Source: Roseovarius sp. MMSF_3359
Lineage (GTDB): Bacteria; Pseudomonadota; Alphaproteobacteria; Rhodobacterales; Rhodobacteraceae
DNA length: 64,000 nt
Direction of reading: 5' to 3'
Assembly (NCBI RefSeq): GCF_030733385.1
Contig: NZ_JASHJC010000001.1
Coordinates: 372,001 to 436,000, forward strand
A program made the translations under genes and the position numbers. The notes under the pieces were generated by a model. The model did not search any database, was not told where the DNA came from, and worked only from the letters and a program-made list of their open reading frames with translations. Shown here in pieces: positions 26,291-39,089 of the stretch; within the stretch, counting starts at the first letter, position 1; the number at the start of each line of letters is the position of its first letter.

Positions 26291-26410
26291 TCAGACGATT
26301 GCCATCGCCGAGACAACGAATGTCCCAAAGAGCGTGGCATATACGATGAACACAGCCGGAAAAGTGGCGCTGTGCATGCGAAGTTCGCGGTTCAGTTCGT
26401 CGCGGGTCAT
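26291..26410 (-). CDS. 39-residue single-pass membrane protein, tandem copy B
   Basis: The ATG at 26410 follows AGGAGG at a 5-base spacing, a very strong ribosome site. The chain starts MTRDELNRELRMHSATF and ends with a hydrophobic helix (AVFIVYATLFGTFVVSAMAI) and a final Val. It is a paralogue of the gene at 26036-26155: same length, and identical at most N-terminal positions. No known family is recognised. It has its own terminator. Confidence 0.65.
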   Translation of the reverse strand: MTRDELNRELRMHSATFPAVFIVYATLFGTFVVSAMAIV

Positions 26411-26886
26411 GAAGGCCTCCTAAAGCTGACGTTATCGGTTTCACAGGACACCCTGTGTTCTCCTCCCAGATAGGCAAAAAATTCTGTTACGCAATACAAA
26501 AATGCTTAAAAACCTATGTTGATTTTGCATGGGAGCCGGTCGCATTGTGCATAACTTGTAAATGCTCTTTAAGGCATTGAAAGTAAATGAAAATAATTAG
26601 CGGAATTTTGCATATCACCTGTTCGTAAGAATTGTTTACAGGGTGGAAACAGCCGGTTCTGCCCGGATGTGGCCATTTTGCACCGTTTTCTACCCTGCCA
26701 TGGCGGTCCGGGGGGCATGGTGGAGCAATCAGAGTCGCCTGGCAGACACCGGTGTAATCGCTGAATCCTGCAAGTTTTTCGGTTGACATGTTGATCCCCT
26801 GTCAACCTATGGGGGCTAGGACCTCACGGGGAAAAACCGCCTTCCTTGAAAGCGGCCTCTGACGGCAGAAAAGGAAATACCACGAA
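26411..26886. other. AT-rich intergenic region
   Basis: This 476-base gap is markedly AT-rich between 26460 and 26660. It holds no convincing gene: a minus-strand frame at 26514-26789 has unusual composition and no family. The upstream part presumably contains the promoter of small gene B; a 27-base palindrome lies at 26781-26807. Confidence 0.45.
26781..26807. promoter_or_regulatory. Palindrome GGTTGACA-N11-TGTCAACC, candidate operator
   Basis: Perfect 8-bp inverted arms GGTTGACA (26781-26788) and TGTCAACC (26800-26807) are spaced one helical turn apart, centre to centre about 19 bases, as in dimeric repressor sites. Each arm contains TTGACA, a consensus -35 hexamer, one on each strand. It lies 80 bases before the lipoprotein gene. 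No good -10 was found at the right distance. Confidence 0.5.
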
Positions 26887-27363
26887 ATGAAAACCTCCCT
26901 GATACTCTTCGCACCGGTGCTGCTCCTGCTTGCCGCCTGCGGGACAACCGCTACCCAAGACGCCAAGATACCGCGACTGCCCGAAGACGCTCCCAAGGCC
27001 GCCTTCACCTATCAGACGGAGAGCCTGCTGCGCGGTGTCCGCGGGTCCTACAACACCGTGCCAAGCGGGCGGGCGGCGGCCATCCTGCGTGTAACCTACA
27101 CGCTGGAATGCCTGAAAGGTGGTAAACCGAGTGCCGCGCAACATTATGCTGCCGCCAAGAAAATCATCGACGATACGTTCAAGGTCGCCCCGATCTATTT
27201 TGACAACCCGCGGGAGCGCGGCGCCTGGAACCGGAGCGCCAAACGCGCGGTGATCGCCAAGACCGGCTGCCAGGTCACCGGCGTTCGGGACGAGGTGAAG
27301 ACCAAGGATGCCCGTCAGGTCCTGCTCTTTATCCTGCAAAACAAGGTATTGCCACCAAAGTAA
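26887..27363 (+). CDS. Putative lipoprotein, unknown function
   Basis: The 158-residue product has a lipoprotein signal: KTSLILFAPVLLLLAAC with the lipobox LAAC, so Cys18 would be acylated and the protein anchored in a membrane facing the periplasm. Two more cysteines (LECLKGG and TGCQVTG) could form a disulfide. The mature part has no family that I recognise. It is convergent with the tRNA-Gly gene. Confidence 0.7.
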   Translation: MKTSLILFAPVLLLLAACGTTATQDAKIPRLPEDAPKAAFTYQTESLLRGVRGSYNTVPSGRAAAILRVTYTLECLKGGKPSAAQHYAAAKKIIDDTFKVAPIYFDNPRERGAWNRSAKRAVIAKTGCQVTGVRDEVKTKDARQVLLFILQNKVLPPK

Positions 27364-27428
27364 CCGGCCATGTCGCCCGCCACGAGAGGTGTGGTCGTCG
27401 CGCAAATCCGCCGGAATGTGCGAGGCCG

Positions 27429-27502
27429 TGGAGCGGGTAGCGGGAATCGAACCCGCAATAACAGCTTGGGAAGCTGCTGTGATACCTTTTCACCATACCC
27501 GC
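27429..27502 (-). tRNA. tRNA-Gly (anticodon CCC)
   Basis: The minus strand folds as a tRNA: acceptor GCGGGTA/TACCCGC, anticodon stem GCAGC/GCTGT around TTCCCAA (anticodon CCC), and the T arm CGGGTTCGATTCCCG. The 3' TCCA is encoded. It lies just downstream of carB on the same strand. Confidence 0.93.
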
Positions 27503-27551
27503 CGCGTCGTTTGGGATATCACCGCGCGGCGCTGCAGTTCAAGCAGTTTCC

Positions 27552-30851
<3,300 letters not shown>

Positions 30852-30918
30852 GGTGATCCCCAGAGCAACGGCAGCTAGATCGGCGTATGCCAAGGCCCGC
30901 ATACGCAAATTGTTGGGG

Positions 30919-30946
30919 GTTATAGCCATGATCCGGCGCGGCGCAA
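30919..30946 (-). promoter_or_regulatory. Candidate promoter of carB
   Basis: On the minus strand TTGCGC (30941-30946), 16 bases, TATAAC (30919-30924), about 68 bases before the carB start. The divergent pabB gene shares this gap. Confidence 0.5.
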
Positions 30947-31060
30947 GGGGGGCTTCGGGGCCGATCGCAAATCCGGCCAAAAAGGACGCTTTTTAGGGTG
31001 TCATTCCGGGCGTTGGGGGCTAGATACGAAGGCCAGACCAGCGGCAGAGGACCCCGCCCC

Positions 31061-32185
31061 GTGCAGATTCGTTTCGATCATGGCCCCGATGGCGCCGCGT
31101 GCAGCTTCGCGCGGGCAGAGCGGTTGATCGTCGCTGAGACGCCGGAAGAGGTGCCCGCGGCATTGGCGGCACTGGATGAGGCGCGCGCCGACGGGCGGTG
31201 GGTTGCGGGGTATGCGACCTATGAGCTTGGCTACGTGCTGGAGCCGAAGCTGGCCCCGCTCCTGCCGCCGGATCGCCGGCTGCCGCTCTTGCAATTCGGG
31301 GTCTATGACTGGCCCTCGATTGCCGATGCGTTGCAGCCGGGGGATGTGGCATTGGACGGATTTGCGCCGGGATGGGACGCGGCGAGGTATGCTTCTGGGT
31401 TCCAGGCTGTGCACGATTACATCTGCGCCGGTGATATCTACCAGGCCAACCTCACCTTTCCGATTGCGCTTGAGGCGCGCGGGACGCCTGCCGCGCTCTA
31501 TCATGCGCTTGACCGTATACAGCCCGTGCGTTTCGGCGCGATGATCGAACAGGACGGGCAGCCCGCGATCCTGTCGCGTTCGCCTGAATTGTTTTTCCGC
31601 ACCGATACGCGGGGGCGGATCGAAACCCGCCCGATGAAGGGCACGATGCCGCGCAGCGAGGACACCGCCGAGGATGCCCGCCACCGGTTTTTCCTGCAAA
31701 CCGACGAGAAGAACCGGGCCGAGAACCTGATGATCGTCGATCTTTTGCGCAACGACCTGTCGCGGATCAGCGAGCCGGGCAGTGTCGAGGTGCCGGAGCT
31801 GTTTTCCGTCGAAACCTACGAGACGGTGCACCAGATGACCTCGCTCATTACCGGGCAGATGGTCGACGGGACCGGGCTCGGCGACATCTTCCGCGCGCTC
31901 TTCCCCTGTGGATCGATCACCGGTGCGCCGAAAGTACGCGCCATGGAGATCTTGCGCGAGCTGGAACCCGATCCGCGTGAGATCTATTGCGGCACCATCG
32001 GCTGGGCCGCGCCCGACGGCCGGTCGGAATTCAACGTGGCCATTCGCACCCTGATGGTCGAGGATGGCCGCGCCACGCTCAACGTCGGTGGCGGACTGGT
32101 CTATGACAGCACGGCCGAAGCCGAATACGAGGAGGCCCTGTGGAAAGCCCGCTTCGCCCGCCGCCTGACCCCGGATTTCGCCTGA
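31061..32185 (+). CDS. pabB: Aminodeoxychorismate synthase component I
   Basis: This 374-residue member of the chorismate-binding family makes 4-amino-4-deoxychorismate for folate. Seen motifs are DIYQANLTFPI, SRSPELFFR, TRPMKGTMPRS, EKNRAENLMIVDLLRNDLSRIS and the active-site CGSITGAPKVRAMEI. The GTG at 31061 with upstream AGAGGA gives the usual start at VQIRFDHGP. A GTG at 30998 would add 21 residues. The pabC-like gene overlaps its end by 46 bases. pabA is not nearby. Confidence 0.9.
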   Translation: MQIRFDHGPDGAACSFARAERLIVAETPEEVPAALAALDEARADGRWVAGYATYELGYVLEPKLAPLLPPDRRLPLLQFGVYDWPSIADALQPGDVALDGFAPGWDAARYASGFQAVHDYICAGDIYQANLTFPIALEARGTPAALYHALDRIQPVRFGAMIEQDGQPAILSRSPELFFRTDTRGRIETRPMKGTMPRSEDTAEDARHRFFLQTDEKNRAENLMIVDLLRNDLSRISEPGSVEVPELFSVETYETVHQMTSLITGQMVDGTGLGDIFRALFPCGSITGAPKVRAMEILRELEPDPREIYCGTIGWAAPDGRSEFNVAIRTLMVEDGRATLNVGGGLVYDSTAEAEYEEALWKARFARRLTPDFA

Positions 32186-32784
32186 TCGAAACCTTCCGGT
32201 GGGAGCCGGGCAAGGGGATCATCCGCCGGAACAAGCATCTGGCGCGGCTGACGCGCAGCGCAGCGGCATTTGGAATTGACCTCCAAGGGGTTAATGCGGC
32301 CCTGGACCGCCTGTCCGGGTCAACGCCTCTGCGGGTCCGCCTGACGGTCGATGCCGCGGGCAGGGCGGAGGTCACCACCGCAGCTTTTGCGCCGCTGCCG
32401 GAAGGCACGGTCTGGCGCATTGCCATCGCGCCGGAGCGGCTTGCCGCTGGCGACCCCTGGTTGCGGGTCAAGACCACGCAGAGGCATCTTTACGACACGG
32501 CGCGTGCCAGTTTGCCGGAAGGTGTGGACGAGTTCATCTTTCTCAACGAACGTGCGGAACTCTGCGATGGGACCATCACCAACCTCTTTGCCCGGATTGG
32601 TCCGGACCTCATGACGCCACCGGTGTCCTGCGGGCTTTTGCCGGGCGTGTTGCGTGAAGTGTTGCTGTCAGAGGGCCGTGCGATCGAACGCACGCTCACC
32701 ACCGATGACCTGTCCAATGCCACCGCGCTTTATGTGGGCAATTCCCTGCGCGGGTTGATTCCGGCGCGACTTGTCCATCTCTGA
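32140..32784 (+). CDS. pabC: Aminotransferase class IV, probable 4-amino-4-deoxychorismate lyase
   Basis: The 214-residue PLP enzyme of fold type IV has the lysine in VKTTQRHLYDTAR (about residue 110) and the cofactor-binding LCDGTITNLFA. Context with pabB points to 4-aminobenzoate formation from aminodeoxychorismate. It starts with GTG inside the pabB end, behind GAGGAGG, so the two are translationally coupled. A branched-chain or D-amino-acid aminotransferase role is possible from sequence alone, but the neighbour makes PabC more likely. Confidence 0.82.
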   Translation: MESPLRPPPDPGFRLIETFRWEPGKGIIRRNKHLARLTRSAAAFGIDLQGVNAALDRLSGSTPLRVRLTVDAAGRAEVTTAAFAPLPEGTVWRIAIAPERLAAGDPWLRVKTTQRHLYDTARASLPEGVDEFIFLNERAELCDGTITNLFARIGPDLMTPPVSCGLLPGVLREVLLSEGRAIERTLTTDDLSNATALYVGNSLRGLIPARLVHL

Positions 32785-32883
32785 CCGGTTATCCGGCGCG
32801 CGGCCCCTTGACTTTGCCCCATAGGCAAGGTGTATCGGCGCAACCCAATGCCAGCGGTCCCCGAGGGGCCAGATGAGGACGTC

Positions 32884-34659
32884 ATGCACAGCTATCGCAG
32901 CCATACCTGCGCCGAACTGAACAAATCCAATGTGGGCGAGACCGTGCGCCTGTCGGGCTGGGTGCACCGCATCCGCGACCATGGCGGCGTTCTCTTTGTC
33001 GATCTGCGCGACCATTACGGGATGACGCAGGTTCTGTGCGACCCCGATAGCCCGGTATTTGCCGAGGTCGAGAAGCTGCGCAGCGAATGGTGTGTGCGCA
33101 TCGATGGTGAGGTCAAGGCGCGGGACGAAAGCCTTGTGAACGCCAAGATTCCCACCGGCGAGATCGAAGTCTTCATCCGCGATATGGAGGTGCTGGGCAG
33201 CGCCGGGGAATTGCCGTTGATCGTCTTTGGCGATCAGGAATACCCCGAGGAAACCCGCCTGCGCTATCGTTACCTCGACCTGCGCCGTGAGGCGATGCAG
33301 GAGAACATGAAACTGCGCTCCGACGTGGTGGCCTCGATCCGTCGCCGGATGTGGGATACCGGTTTCCGCGAGTACCAGACGCCGATCATCACCGCGTCCT
33401 CGCCCGAAGGCGCACGCGACTTCCTGGTGCCGTCGCGGCTCCATCCCGGCAAGTTCTATGCGCTGCCGCAGGCACCGCAGCTTTTCAAGCAGCTTATCAT
33501 GGTCTCGGGCTTCGACCGCTATTTCCAGATCGCGCCCTGTTTCCGCGACGAGGACCCCCGCGCCGACCGGTCGCCCACGGATTTCTATCAGCTCGACATG
33601 GAGATGTCGTTCGTCGAGCAGCAGGACGTGTTCGACACGATCCAGCCGGTGATCTCGGGCATTTTCGAAGAGTTCGGCGGGGGCCGGAAAGTCGATGCCG
33701 AGTGGCCGCAGATCTCCTACGCCGATGCCGCCATGTGGTATGGCACCGACAAGCCCGACCTGCGCAACCCGATCAAGATGCAGGATGTCAGTGAGCATTT
33801 CCGCGGGTCCGGCTTCGCGATCTTCGCCAAACTGCTGGAGCAGGACGGCACGCAGATCCGCGCCATCCCTGCGCCGACGGGCGGCAGCCGCAAATTCTGC
33901 GACCGGATGAATGCGTTTGCGCAGAAAGAGGGCCTGCCGGGGATGGGGTATATCTTCTGGCGCGATCAGGGCGAGGGGATGGAGGCCGCAGGGCCGCTGG
34001 CCAAGAATATCGGGCCTGAGCGGACCGAGGCGATCCGCCAGCAATTGGGCCTCGACGTGGGCGACGCAGCGTTCTTCCTAGGCGGCAAACCCGCCGCGTT
34101 CGAGACCGTTGCGGGCAAGGCGCGGACCGTGATCGGCGAGGAGTTGAACCTGACCGACAAGGATCGCTTCGCCTTCGCCTGGATCGTCGATTTCCCGATG
34201 TACGAGGCGGACGAGGAAACAGGCAAAGTCGATTTCAGCCACAACCCGTTTTCCATGCCCCAAGGGGGTCTCGACGCGCTCAGTGGCGAGCCGCTGAACG
34301 TGCTGGGCTATCAATATGACCTCGCCTGCAACGGCTACGAACTGGTCTCGGGCGCGATCCGGAACCACAAGCTCGACATCATGATCAAGGCGTTCGAACT
34401 GGCGGGGTACGGCGAGGACGAGGTGCACAAGCGTTTCGGCGGGCTGGTCAATGCCTTCCAATACGGCGCCCCGCCCCACGGAGGGTGTGCCGCGGGGATC
34501 GACCGGATCGTGATGCTGCTGGCGGATGAGGCCAATATCCGCGAGGTCATCATGTTCCCGATGAACCAGCGCGCCGAAGACCTGATGATGAACGCGCCGA
34601 GCGACCCCACAAGCGATCAGTTGATGGAACTGAGCCTGCGCGTGATCCCGCAGGATTGA
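32884..34659 (+). CDS. aspS: Aspartate--tRNA ligase
   Basis: This 591-residue class II synthetase has an N-terminal anticodon-binding OB-fold ([22 protein letters not shown]), the catalytic motif 2 [19 protein letters not shown], the bacterial insert domain and motif 3 ([14 protein letters not shown]). It charges tRNA-Asp; alphaproteobacterial AspRS often also charges tRNA-Asn, for the GatCAB route, which I cannot tell here. The ATG at 32884 gives the typical [12 protein letters not shown] start; an earlier frame from 32830 is not family-like. Confidence 0.95.
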   Translation: MHSYRSHTCAELNKSNVGETVRLSGWVHRIRDHGGVLFVDLRDHYGMTQVLCDPDSPVFAEVEKLRSEWCVRIDGEVKARDESLVNAKIPTGEIEVFIRDMEVLGSAGELPLIVFGDQEYPEETRLRYRYLDLRREAMQENMKLRSDVVASIRRRMWDTGFREYQTPIITASSPEGARDFLVPSRLHPGKFYALPQAPQLFKQLIMVSGFDRYFQIAPCFRDEDPRADRSPTDFYQLDMEMSFVEQQDVFDTIQPVISGIFEEFGGGRKVDAEWPQISYADAAMWYGTDKPDLRNPIKMQDVSEHFRGSGFAIFAKLLEQDGTQIRAIPAPTGGSRKFCDRMNAFAQKEGLPGMGYIFWRDQGEGMEAAGPLAKNIGPERTEAIRQQLGLDVGDAAFFLGGKPAAFETVAGKARTVIGEELNLTDKDRFAFAWIVDFPMYEADEETGKVDFSHNPFSMPQGGLDALSGEPLNVLGYQYDLACNGYELVSGAIRNHKLDIMIKAFELAGYGEDEVHKRFGGLVNAFQYGAPPHGGCAAGIDRIVMLLADEANIREVIMFPMNQRAEDLMMNAPSDPTSDQLMELSLRVIPQD

Positions 34660-34753
34660 CCCGAGGCGCCTTTTTGCCCGGCCAACCGACGGAATATGCA
34701 CTTTGCTGCGTATGATGGTATGGTTGGCGGGTAGAAAGTGATGGTGCCTCAGG

Positions 34754-36139
34754 ATGTTTGATCCCGAACATGCGGAAATCCGGTTTGGTTGTGGCCTGTC
34801 CCCGCGCATCGCCCCGGTGGCGTCGGTGCCGGATATGCTGGCGCGGCTCAAAGGGCCCGACACCGCCGCCCGGCGTTTCGACATTCCGAGCCTTGAGGCG
34901 TTCCGCCCCGAGGCCCTCAAATTCAAGGCATTGCAGGACGCTTTCTACTTTACCAAGAACCCGGCCGAAAAGGCCGAGGCCAAGAAGGCGTTCCAGGCCG
35001 GCTCGAAGGTAATGCGCCATCAGGCTTATCGCTGGTTCGGCCAGATGATCCTGCGCCGGGCGCTGGGCGAGGACGGGATGCGCGAGCGGCTGATGGCTTT
35101 CTGGGCCGATCACTTTACCGCGCAGGGGCGCGATATCATCTCGCGCACCGTGCAGATCATCTATGTCGAAGAGGCGATCCGCCCGCATGTGTCGGGCCGG
35201 TTTGCCGATATGCTGAAGGCGGCGATCACCCATCCCCTGATGCTGATCTATCTCGATCAGCACCGCTCCATCGGCCCCAACAGCCGGGCCGCCAAGCGAA
35301 AGCCCGAGAAGAAACGCGGGCTGAACGAGAATCTCGCGCGGGAGCTTCTGGAGCTGCACACGCTTGGCGTCGGCGGGCCGTATACGCAGGATGATGTCCG
35401 GCAACTGGCCGAATTGCTGACCGGCCTGCGGTTCACCGTCGAGGACGGGTTTGTCTTTGTCCCCGCCCGGGCGGAGCCGGGGGCCGAGACCATCCTGGGC
35501 AAGAGTTATGGCGGGGACACACCGGCGCTGTCGGACATTCATGCCGTGCTGGAGGATCTGGCGGCGCATCCGGCCACGGCCAGACACCTCGTGCAGAAAC
35601 TTGCGGTGCATTTTGTCTCCGACACGCCCGATCCGGCCTTGGTTGATGCCATGACCGCGCGCTACCGCGACACCGGCGGCGATCTGCACGAGGTCTATGC
35701 CGAGATGCTCAACCACCCCGCCGCATGGGATTTTACGCGCCGAAATGTCAAGCAACCGATTGATTTCATGGGGTCATCCCTGCGCGCGCTGGATATCTCC
35801 CCGCGCCATGTTCAAAGGGTGCGGCCGGGCAAGATCCTGGTCAACCTGGTGACGCCGCTGACGCTGATGGGGCAGCAATGGGCGCGGGCGCCGGGGCCGG
35901 ATGGCTGGCCCGAGGAAGACGCCCAATGGATCACGCCGCAACGTCTGGCAGCGCGTCTGCAATGGGCGATGGACGTCCCGTTCCGGCTGCGCCGGGTGTT
36001 GCCGGATCCACGGGATTTCGTGGGGACGGCGCTGGGCCGTGATGCACCCGAGGCGGTACGTTTTGCCGCCAGTGCCGCCGAGAACCGGGCCGAGGGGGTG
36101 GGGCTTGTCCTCGCCTCGCCCGCGTTTCAGCGGATGTGA
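34754..36139 (+). CDS. DUF1800 family protein
   Basis: This 461-residue protein matches the DUF1800 family (FWADHFTAQGRD, LNENLARELLELHTLGVGGPYTQDDV). These proteins are usually encoded beside a DUF1501 protein, as here, and their biochemical role is unknown. No clear signal peptide is seen. The DUF1501 gene starts 13 bases downstream behind GAGGAGGGTTTGAGC. Confidence 0.88.
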   Translation: MFDPEHAEIRFGCGLSPRIAPVASVPDMLARLKGPDTAARRFDIPSLEAFRPEALKFKALQDAFYFTKNPAEKAEAKKAFQAGSKVMRHQAYRWFGQMILRRALGEDGMRERLMAFWADHFTAQGRDIISRTVQIIYVEEAIRPHVSGRFADMLKAAITHPLMLIYLDQHRSIGPNSRAAKRKPEKKRGLNENLARELLELHTLGVGGPYTQDDVRQLAELLTGLRFTVEDGFVFVPARAEPGAETILGKSYGGDTPALSDIHAVLEDLAAHPATARHLVQKLAVHFVSDTPDPALVDAMTARYRDTGGDLHEVYAEMLNHPAAWDFTRRNVKQPIDFMGSSLRALDISPRHVQRVRPGKILVNLVTPLTLMGQQWARAPGPDGWPEEDAQWITPQRLAARLQWAMDVPFRLRRVLPDPRDFVGTALGRDAPEAVRFAASAAENRAEGVGLVLASPAFQRM

Positions 36140-36152
36140 GGAGGGTTTGAGC

Positions 36153-37379
36153 ATGAAATCGCGATCCCGGCGCAACTTCCTATCCAACGGGCTGGCGCTT
36201 GGCTGTTCCCTCGCCGCAAGCCCGCTCTTCACCCCGATGACATTCGCCAGCGCCCCGTGGGAAAACCGGCTGGTGGTTATCATCCTGCGCGGCGGGATGG
36301 ATGGGCTGGACGTGGTTCGCCCGGTCGGCGCGCCCGAGTTTGCTGACCTGCGCGCCCATGCCCTTGATGATGGCGGGCATGACCTTGACGGCTTCTTTGC
36401 CCTGCATCCGGCCTTGGGGGGGCTCATGCCGCTCTGGCAGGAGGGTGATCTGGGCTTTGTCCATGCGGTCTCGACCCCTTATCGCGACAAACGCAGCCAT
36501 TTCGACGGGCAGGACATTCTTGAGGCCGGGTCCGGCGAAGCGTCCGCAGGCCGTATTCGCGATGGCTGGCTCAACCGCCTGCTGCAAAACGTGCCGGGCG
36601 CCCATGCCGAGACCGCCTATGCGATTGGCCGGGCCGACATGTTGCTGACCCGCGGCGCGGCGCGGATTGCCGATTGGTCGCCCGATGCCGCCCTGTCGCT
36701 CAGCCCGCAGGCAGAGCGACTACTTGAGACCGTCATGCATGACGATCCGCTGTTTCGCGATGCGGTCACCGAGGCACTGACGCTGTCCGCGGCCGATGTT
36801 GCGGAAGCCAATGGCCAGGATGAGAGTGACGATGGCGACACGATGGGCGGCATGCAGAACATGATGCAAAAGGCGCGGTCGGGCGCGCGGCCGGAAACCA
36901 TTGCCAGTTTCGCGGCGAAGCGCCTGAGAGGGGATACCCGGATCGCGGCCTTCTCCCTCAACGGGTTTGATACCCATGCCCGGCAGCGGGCCGGGCTGCC
37001 TCGCGCCCTGGACCAACTCCAGAAGGCCATTCTGACGTTAAAACAAGAGCTTGGCCCGGTCTGGGGAAAAACCGCCGTGGTCGCGATGACGGAGTTTGGC
37101 CGAACGGCTCGGGTCAATGGATCCGGGGGGACAGACCATGGCACGGCGGGGGCCATGGTGCTTGCCGGCGGCGCCGTGCGTGGTGGCCGGGTGGTCAGCG
37201 ATTGGCCGGGTCTGGACGAGGCCGCGCTCTATAACCGTCGTGACCTGCTGCCGACACGGGATCTGCGGGCGCATACAGGCTGGATGCTGCGCGGGCTTTT
37301 CGGCGTCGAGGCGCAGTTGTTGGAAAGCACCGTTTTCCCCGGTCTCGACCTTGGGGGGAACCCCGGCCTGATCCTCTGA
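36153..37379 (+). CDS. DUF1501 family protein, Tat-exported
   Basis: The 408-residue protein starts MKSRSRRNFLSNGLALG, a twin-arginine signal peptide, and belongs to the DUF1501 family, which is related to sulfatases/alkaline phosphatase-like folds. Conserved parts are LRGGMDGLDVVRP, TPYRDKRSHFDGQDILE and TEFGRTARVNGSGGTDHGTAG. The substrate is unknown. It is a two-gene unit with the DUF1800 gene. Confidence 0.88.
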   Translation: MKSRSRRNFLSNGLALGCSLAASPLFTPMTFASAPWENRLVVIILRGGMDGLDVVRPVGAPEFADLRAHALDDGGHDLDGFFALHPALGGLMPLWQEGDLGFVHAVSTPYRDKRSHFDGQDILEAGSGEASAGRIRDGWLNRLLQNVPGAHAETAYAIGRADMLLTRGAARIADWSPDAALSLSPQAERLLETVMHDDPLFRDAVTEALTLSAADVAEANGQDESDDGDTMGGMQNMMQKARSGARPETIASFAAKRLRGDTRIAAFSLNGFDTHARQRAGLPRALDQLQKAILTLKQELGPVWGKTAVVAMTEFGRTARVNGSGGTDHGTAGAMVLAGGAVRGGRVVSDWPGLDEAALYNRRDLLPTRDLRAHTGWMLRGLFGVEAQLLESTVFPGLDLGGNPGLIL

Positions 37380-37442
37380 AAACGCTTGGCGACGGGCGGA
37401 AACCCGGTCTAGGTTGCGGCGCGCAAACATGCCGGAGGCCGC

Positions 37443-38159
37443 ATGACCGAAACAAGCCGACCCGTAGGCCCGATCGTCGAGAACTGGCAGGTGCCGCCCG
37501 TGCCTTCTGGCCTGACGCTCGAGGGACGATATGCCCGGCTGGAGCCGCTTTCCGCCGACATCCATGCCGCCCTTCTTTTCAAGGCCTTTGACGGCCATGA
37601 TTGGGTTTGGGATTACATGCCGTCGGGGCCTTTTGCCTCCTCGGCTCAGTTCCATCGCTGGATGCGCGAGGCGACCGCCGGGGAGGATATCGTCTTTCAC
37701 GCCATCTATGACCGGGAGCGGCAGGCCTATGGCGGGTTTGCCTCTTACCTCAGGATCAAGCCTGCGGCGGGGTCGATCGAGGTGGGCTTTATCGCCATGT
37801 CTCCGCAATTGCAGCGTACCCGTGCCGCGACGGAGGCGATGTTCCTGATGATGAAATGGGCTTTCGAGTCGGGTTACAGGCGTTATGAATGGAAATGTGA
37901 CGCCTTGAACCGGCCGTCCCGGCGGGCGGCGCAGCGGTTGGGTTTCAGCTATGAGGGGATCTTCCGGCAGGCGACCATCGTCAAGGGACGAAACCGCGAC
38001 ACCGCCTGGTTCGGCATCATCGACAGCGAGTGGCGGGCTTTGGAAGAGGCGTTTCAGCTCTGGCTGGCGCCGTCGAATTTCGATGAGGAGGGCCAGCAAC
38101 GCGAATCATTGAGCGATCTGACCCGGCTTGTTCGCAAGGCTGACGATCCGGCGCTCTGA
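37443..38159 (+). CDS. GNAT family N-acetyltransferase (RimJ/RimL-like)
   Basis: The 238-residue enzyme has a GNAT fold: LEGRYARLEPLSADIHA at the start, IEVGFIAMSPQLQRTRAATEAMFLMM as the acetyl-CoA binding helix and YRRYEWKCDALNRPSRRAAQRLGFSYEG as motif A/B. Such enzymes acetylate protein N-termini or small amines. The target is unknown. It lies 63 bases after the DUF1501 gene and may or may not belong to that unit. Confidence 0.87.
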   Translation: MTETSRPVGPIVENWQVPPVPSGLTLEGRYARLEPLSADIHAALLFKAFDGHDWVWDYMPSGPFASSAQFHRWMREATAGEDIVFHAIYDRERQAYGGFASYLRIKPAAGSIEVGFIAMSPQLQRTRAATEAMFLMMKWAFESGYRRYEWKCDALNRPSRRAAQRLGFSYEGIFRQATIVKGRNRDTAWFGIIDSEWRALEEAFQLWLAPSNFDEEGQQRESLSDLTRLVRKADDPAL

Positions 38160-38221
38160 CCGGCACCCGGAACATTTCGACGTCAAAAAAGAACGGTCGC
38201 CCCGGTCTCAAACGCGAAAGG

Positions 38222-38938
38222 CTAGATGGCGATACGGTCGTTCAGGCGGTCTTGCACGAGCCCGGCCAGCCGGGCGATCTTGTCCGTCCGCGCGGTTTTG
38301 TCCGAGAGGCTGCCCTCCAGGTCACTGGTGGCTTCGACCAAGGGACGATCTTCGGCACTGCGTGCCACGCCGCTCAGGAACTGGACTACGTAATCCAGAA
38401 CCGGCCCCTCCTGATGATCGTCGAGAAGGTTCGCCACATGGCTCATATCGTCGCGATAGGCCATCGGATCAGGGTCGATCACATCCTCGCTCAGAACGCG
38501 CGGACCTGACGGGCGCCGGTCAATCGGCAGCTTCTCCAAGATGGCCTGCTGGAATTCGCCCACCGAACTCAGCGGCTTGGAAAGAAATCCGTCCGCCCCT
38601 GCGGCCATGGCACTGTCCTTGAGGCTGTCGTCGCCGCTCGTCGCCATGATGACCCCAACCCGGGGATTCGCACTGTTGAGGTCTTCGATCAGATCGGTGC
38701 CGGACCCGTCCGGCAGGCCGAGATCGACAATGGCGATGGACGGGCGATAGACCCTGAGGTGTCGCCGCGCCGAGCGCAGGCAATCCGCACGCCGGATCCG
38801 TGCACCGCTGCGCAAACACATCAGGCGCAGCGCCTCGCAGGTGAAACGGCTGTCTTCAACGACCAGAACCGTCATCCCCAAAAGGGGGCGATTGCTGGTC
38901 GGCGTGCGCATCGGTGGCAGGTCGCTCAATTCATCCAT
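38222..38938 (-). CDS. Response regulator with receiver domain and unassigned C-terminal part
   Basis: The 238-residue protein has a CheY-like receiver at about 22-140: acidic pair E28-D29, phospho-acceptor D72 (AIVDLGLPDGSG), the switch Thr (MATSG) and Lys (LSKPL). The C-terminal 100 residues are helical and hold no DNA-binding domain that I can see, so it may signal by protein contact. No histidine kinase is adjacent. The ATG follows AGGAGCTGAAAG. Confidence 0.85.
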   Translation of the reverse strand: MDELSDLPPMRTPTSNRPLLGMTVLVVEDSRFTCEALRLMCLRSGARIRRADCLRSARRHLRVYRPSIAIVDLGLPDGSGTDLIEDLNSANPRVGVIMATSGDDSLKDSAMAAGADGFLSKPLSSVGEFQQAILEKLPIDRRPSGPRVLSEDVIDPDPMAYRDDMSHVANLLDDHQEGPVLDYVVQFLSGVARSAEDRPLVEATSDLEGSLSDKTARTDKIARLAGLVQDRLNDRIAI

Positions 38939-39089
38939 CTTTCAGCTCCTCAGGCGGCTTCGGCCCCAAAAGAATTACGCAAACATGCCTAACGGATGGT
39001 TAATCGGCGGATTGCGTCCCTCTGTCGCTTGTCAGGCGCGCCCGGCACCCCCATAACGTCTGCCAAACGCTCTGCAGAAGGAAGTCATC

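Noticed and set aside
26514..26789. Minus-strand frame of 91 codons in the AT-rich gap
   Set aside because: A weak AGGGG site exists, but composition is irregular and there is no recognisable fold or family; not enough to call a gene.
30852..30980. N-terminal extension of carB by 43 codons
   Set aside because: The region contains the likely -10/-35 promoter of carB, and CarB proteins begin at the [13 protein letters not shown] sequence.
32668..34044. Minus-strand frame of 458 codons opposite aspS
   Set aside because: Shadow of aspS; no domain and no plausible ribosome site.
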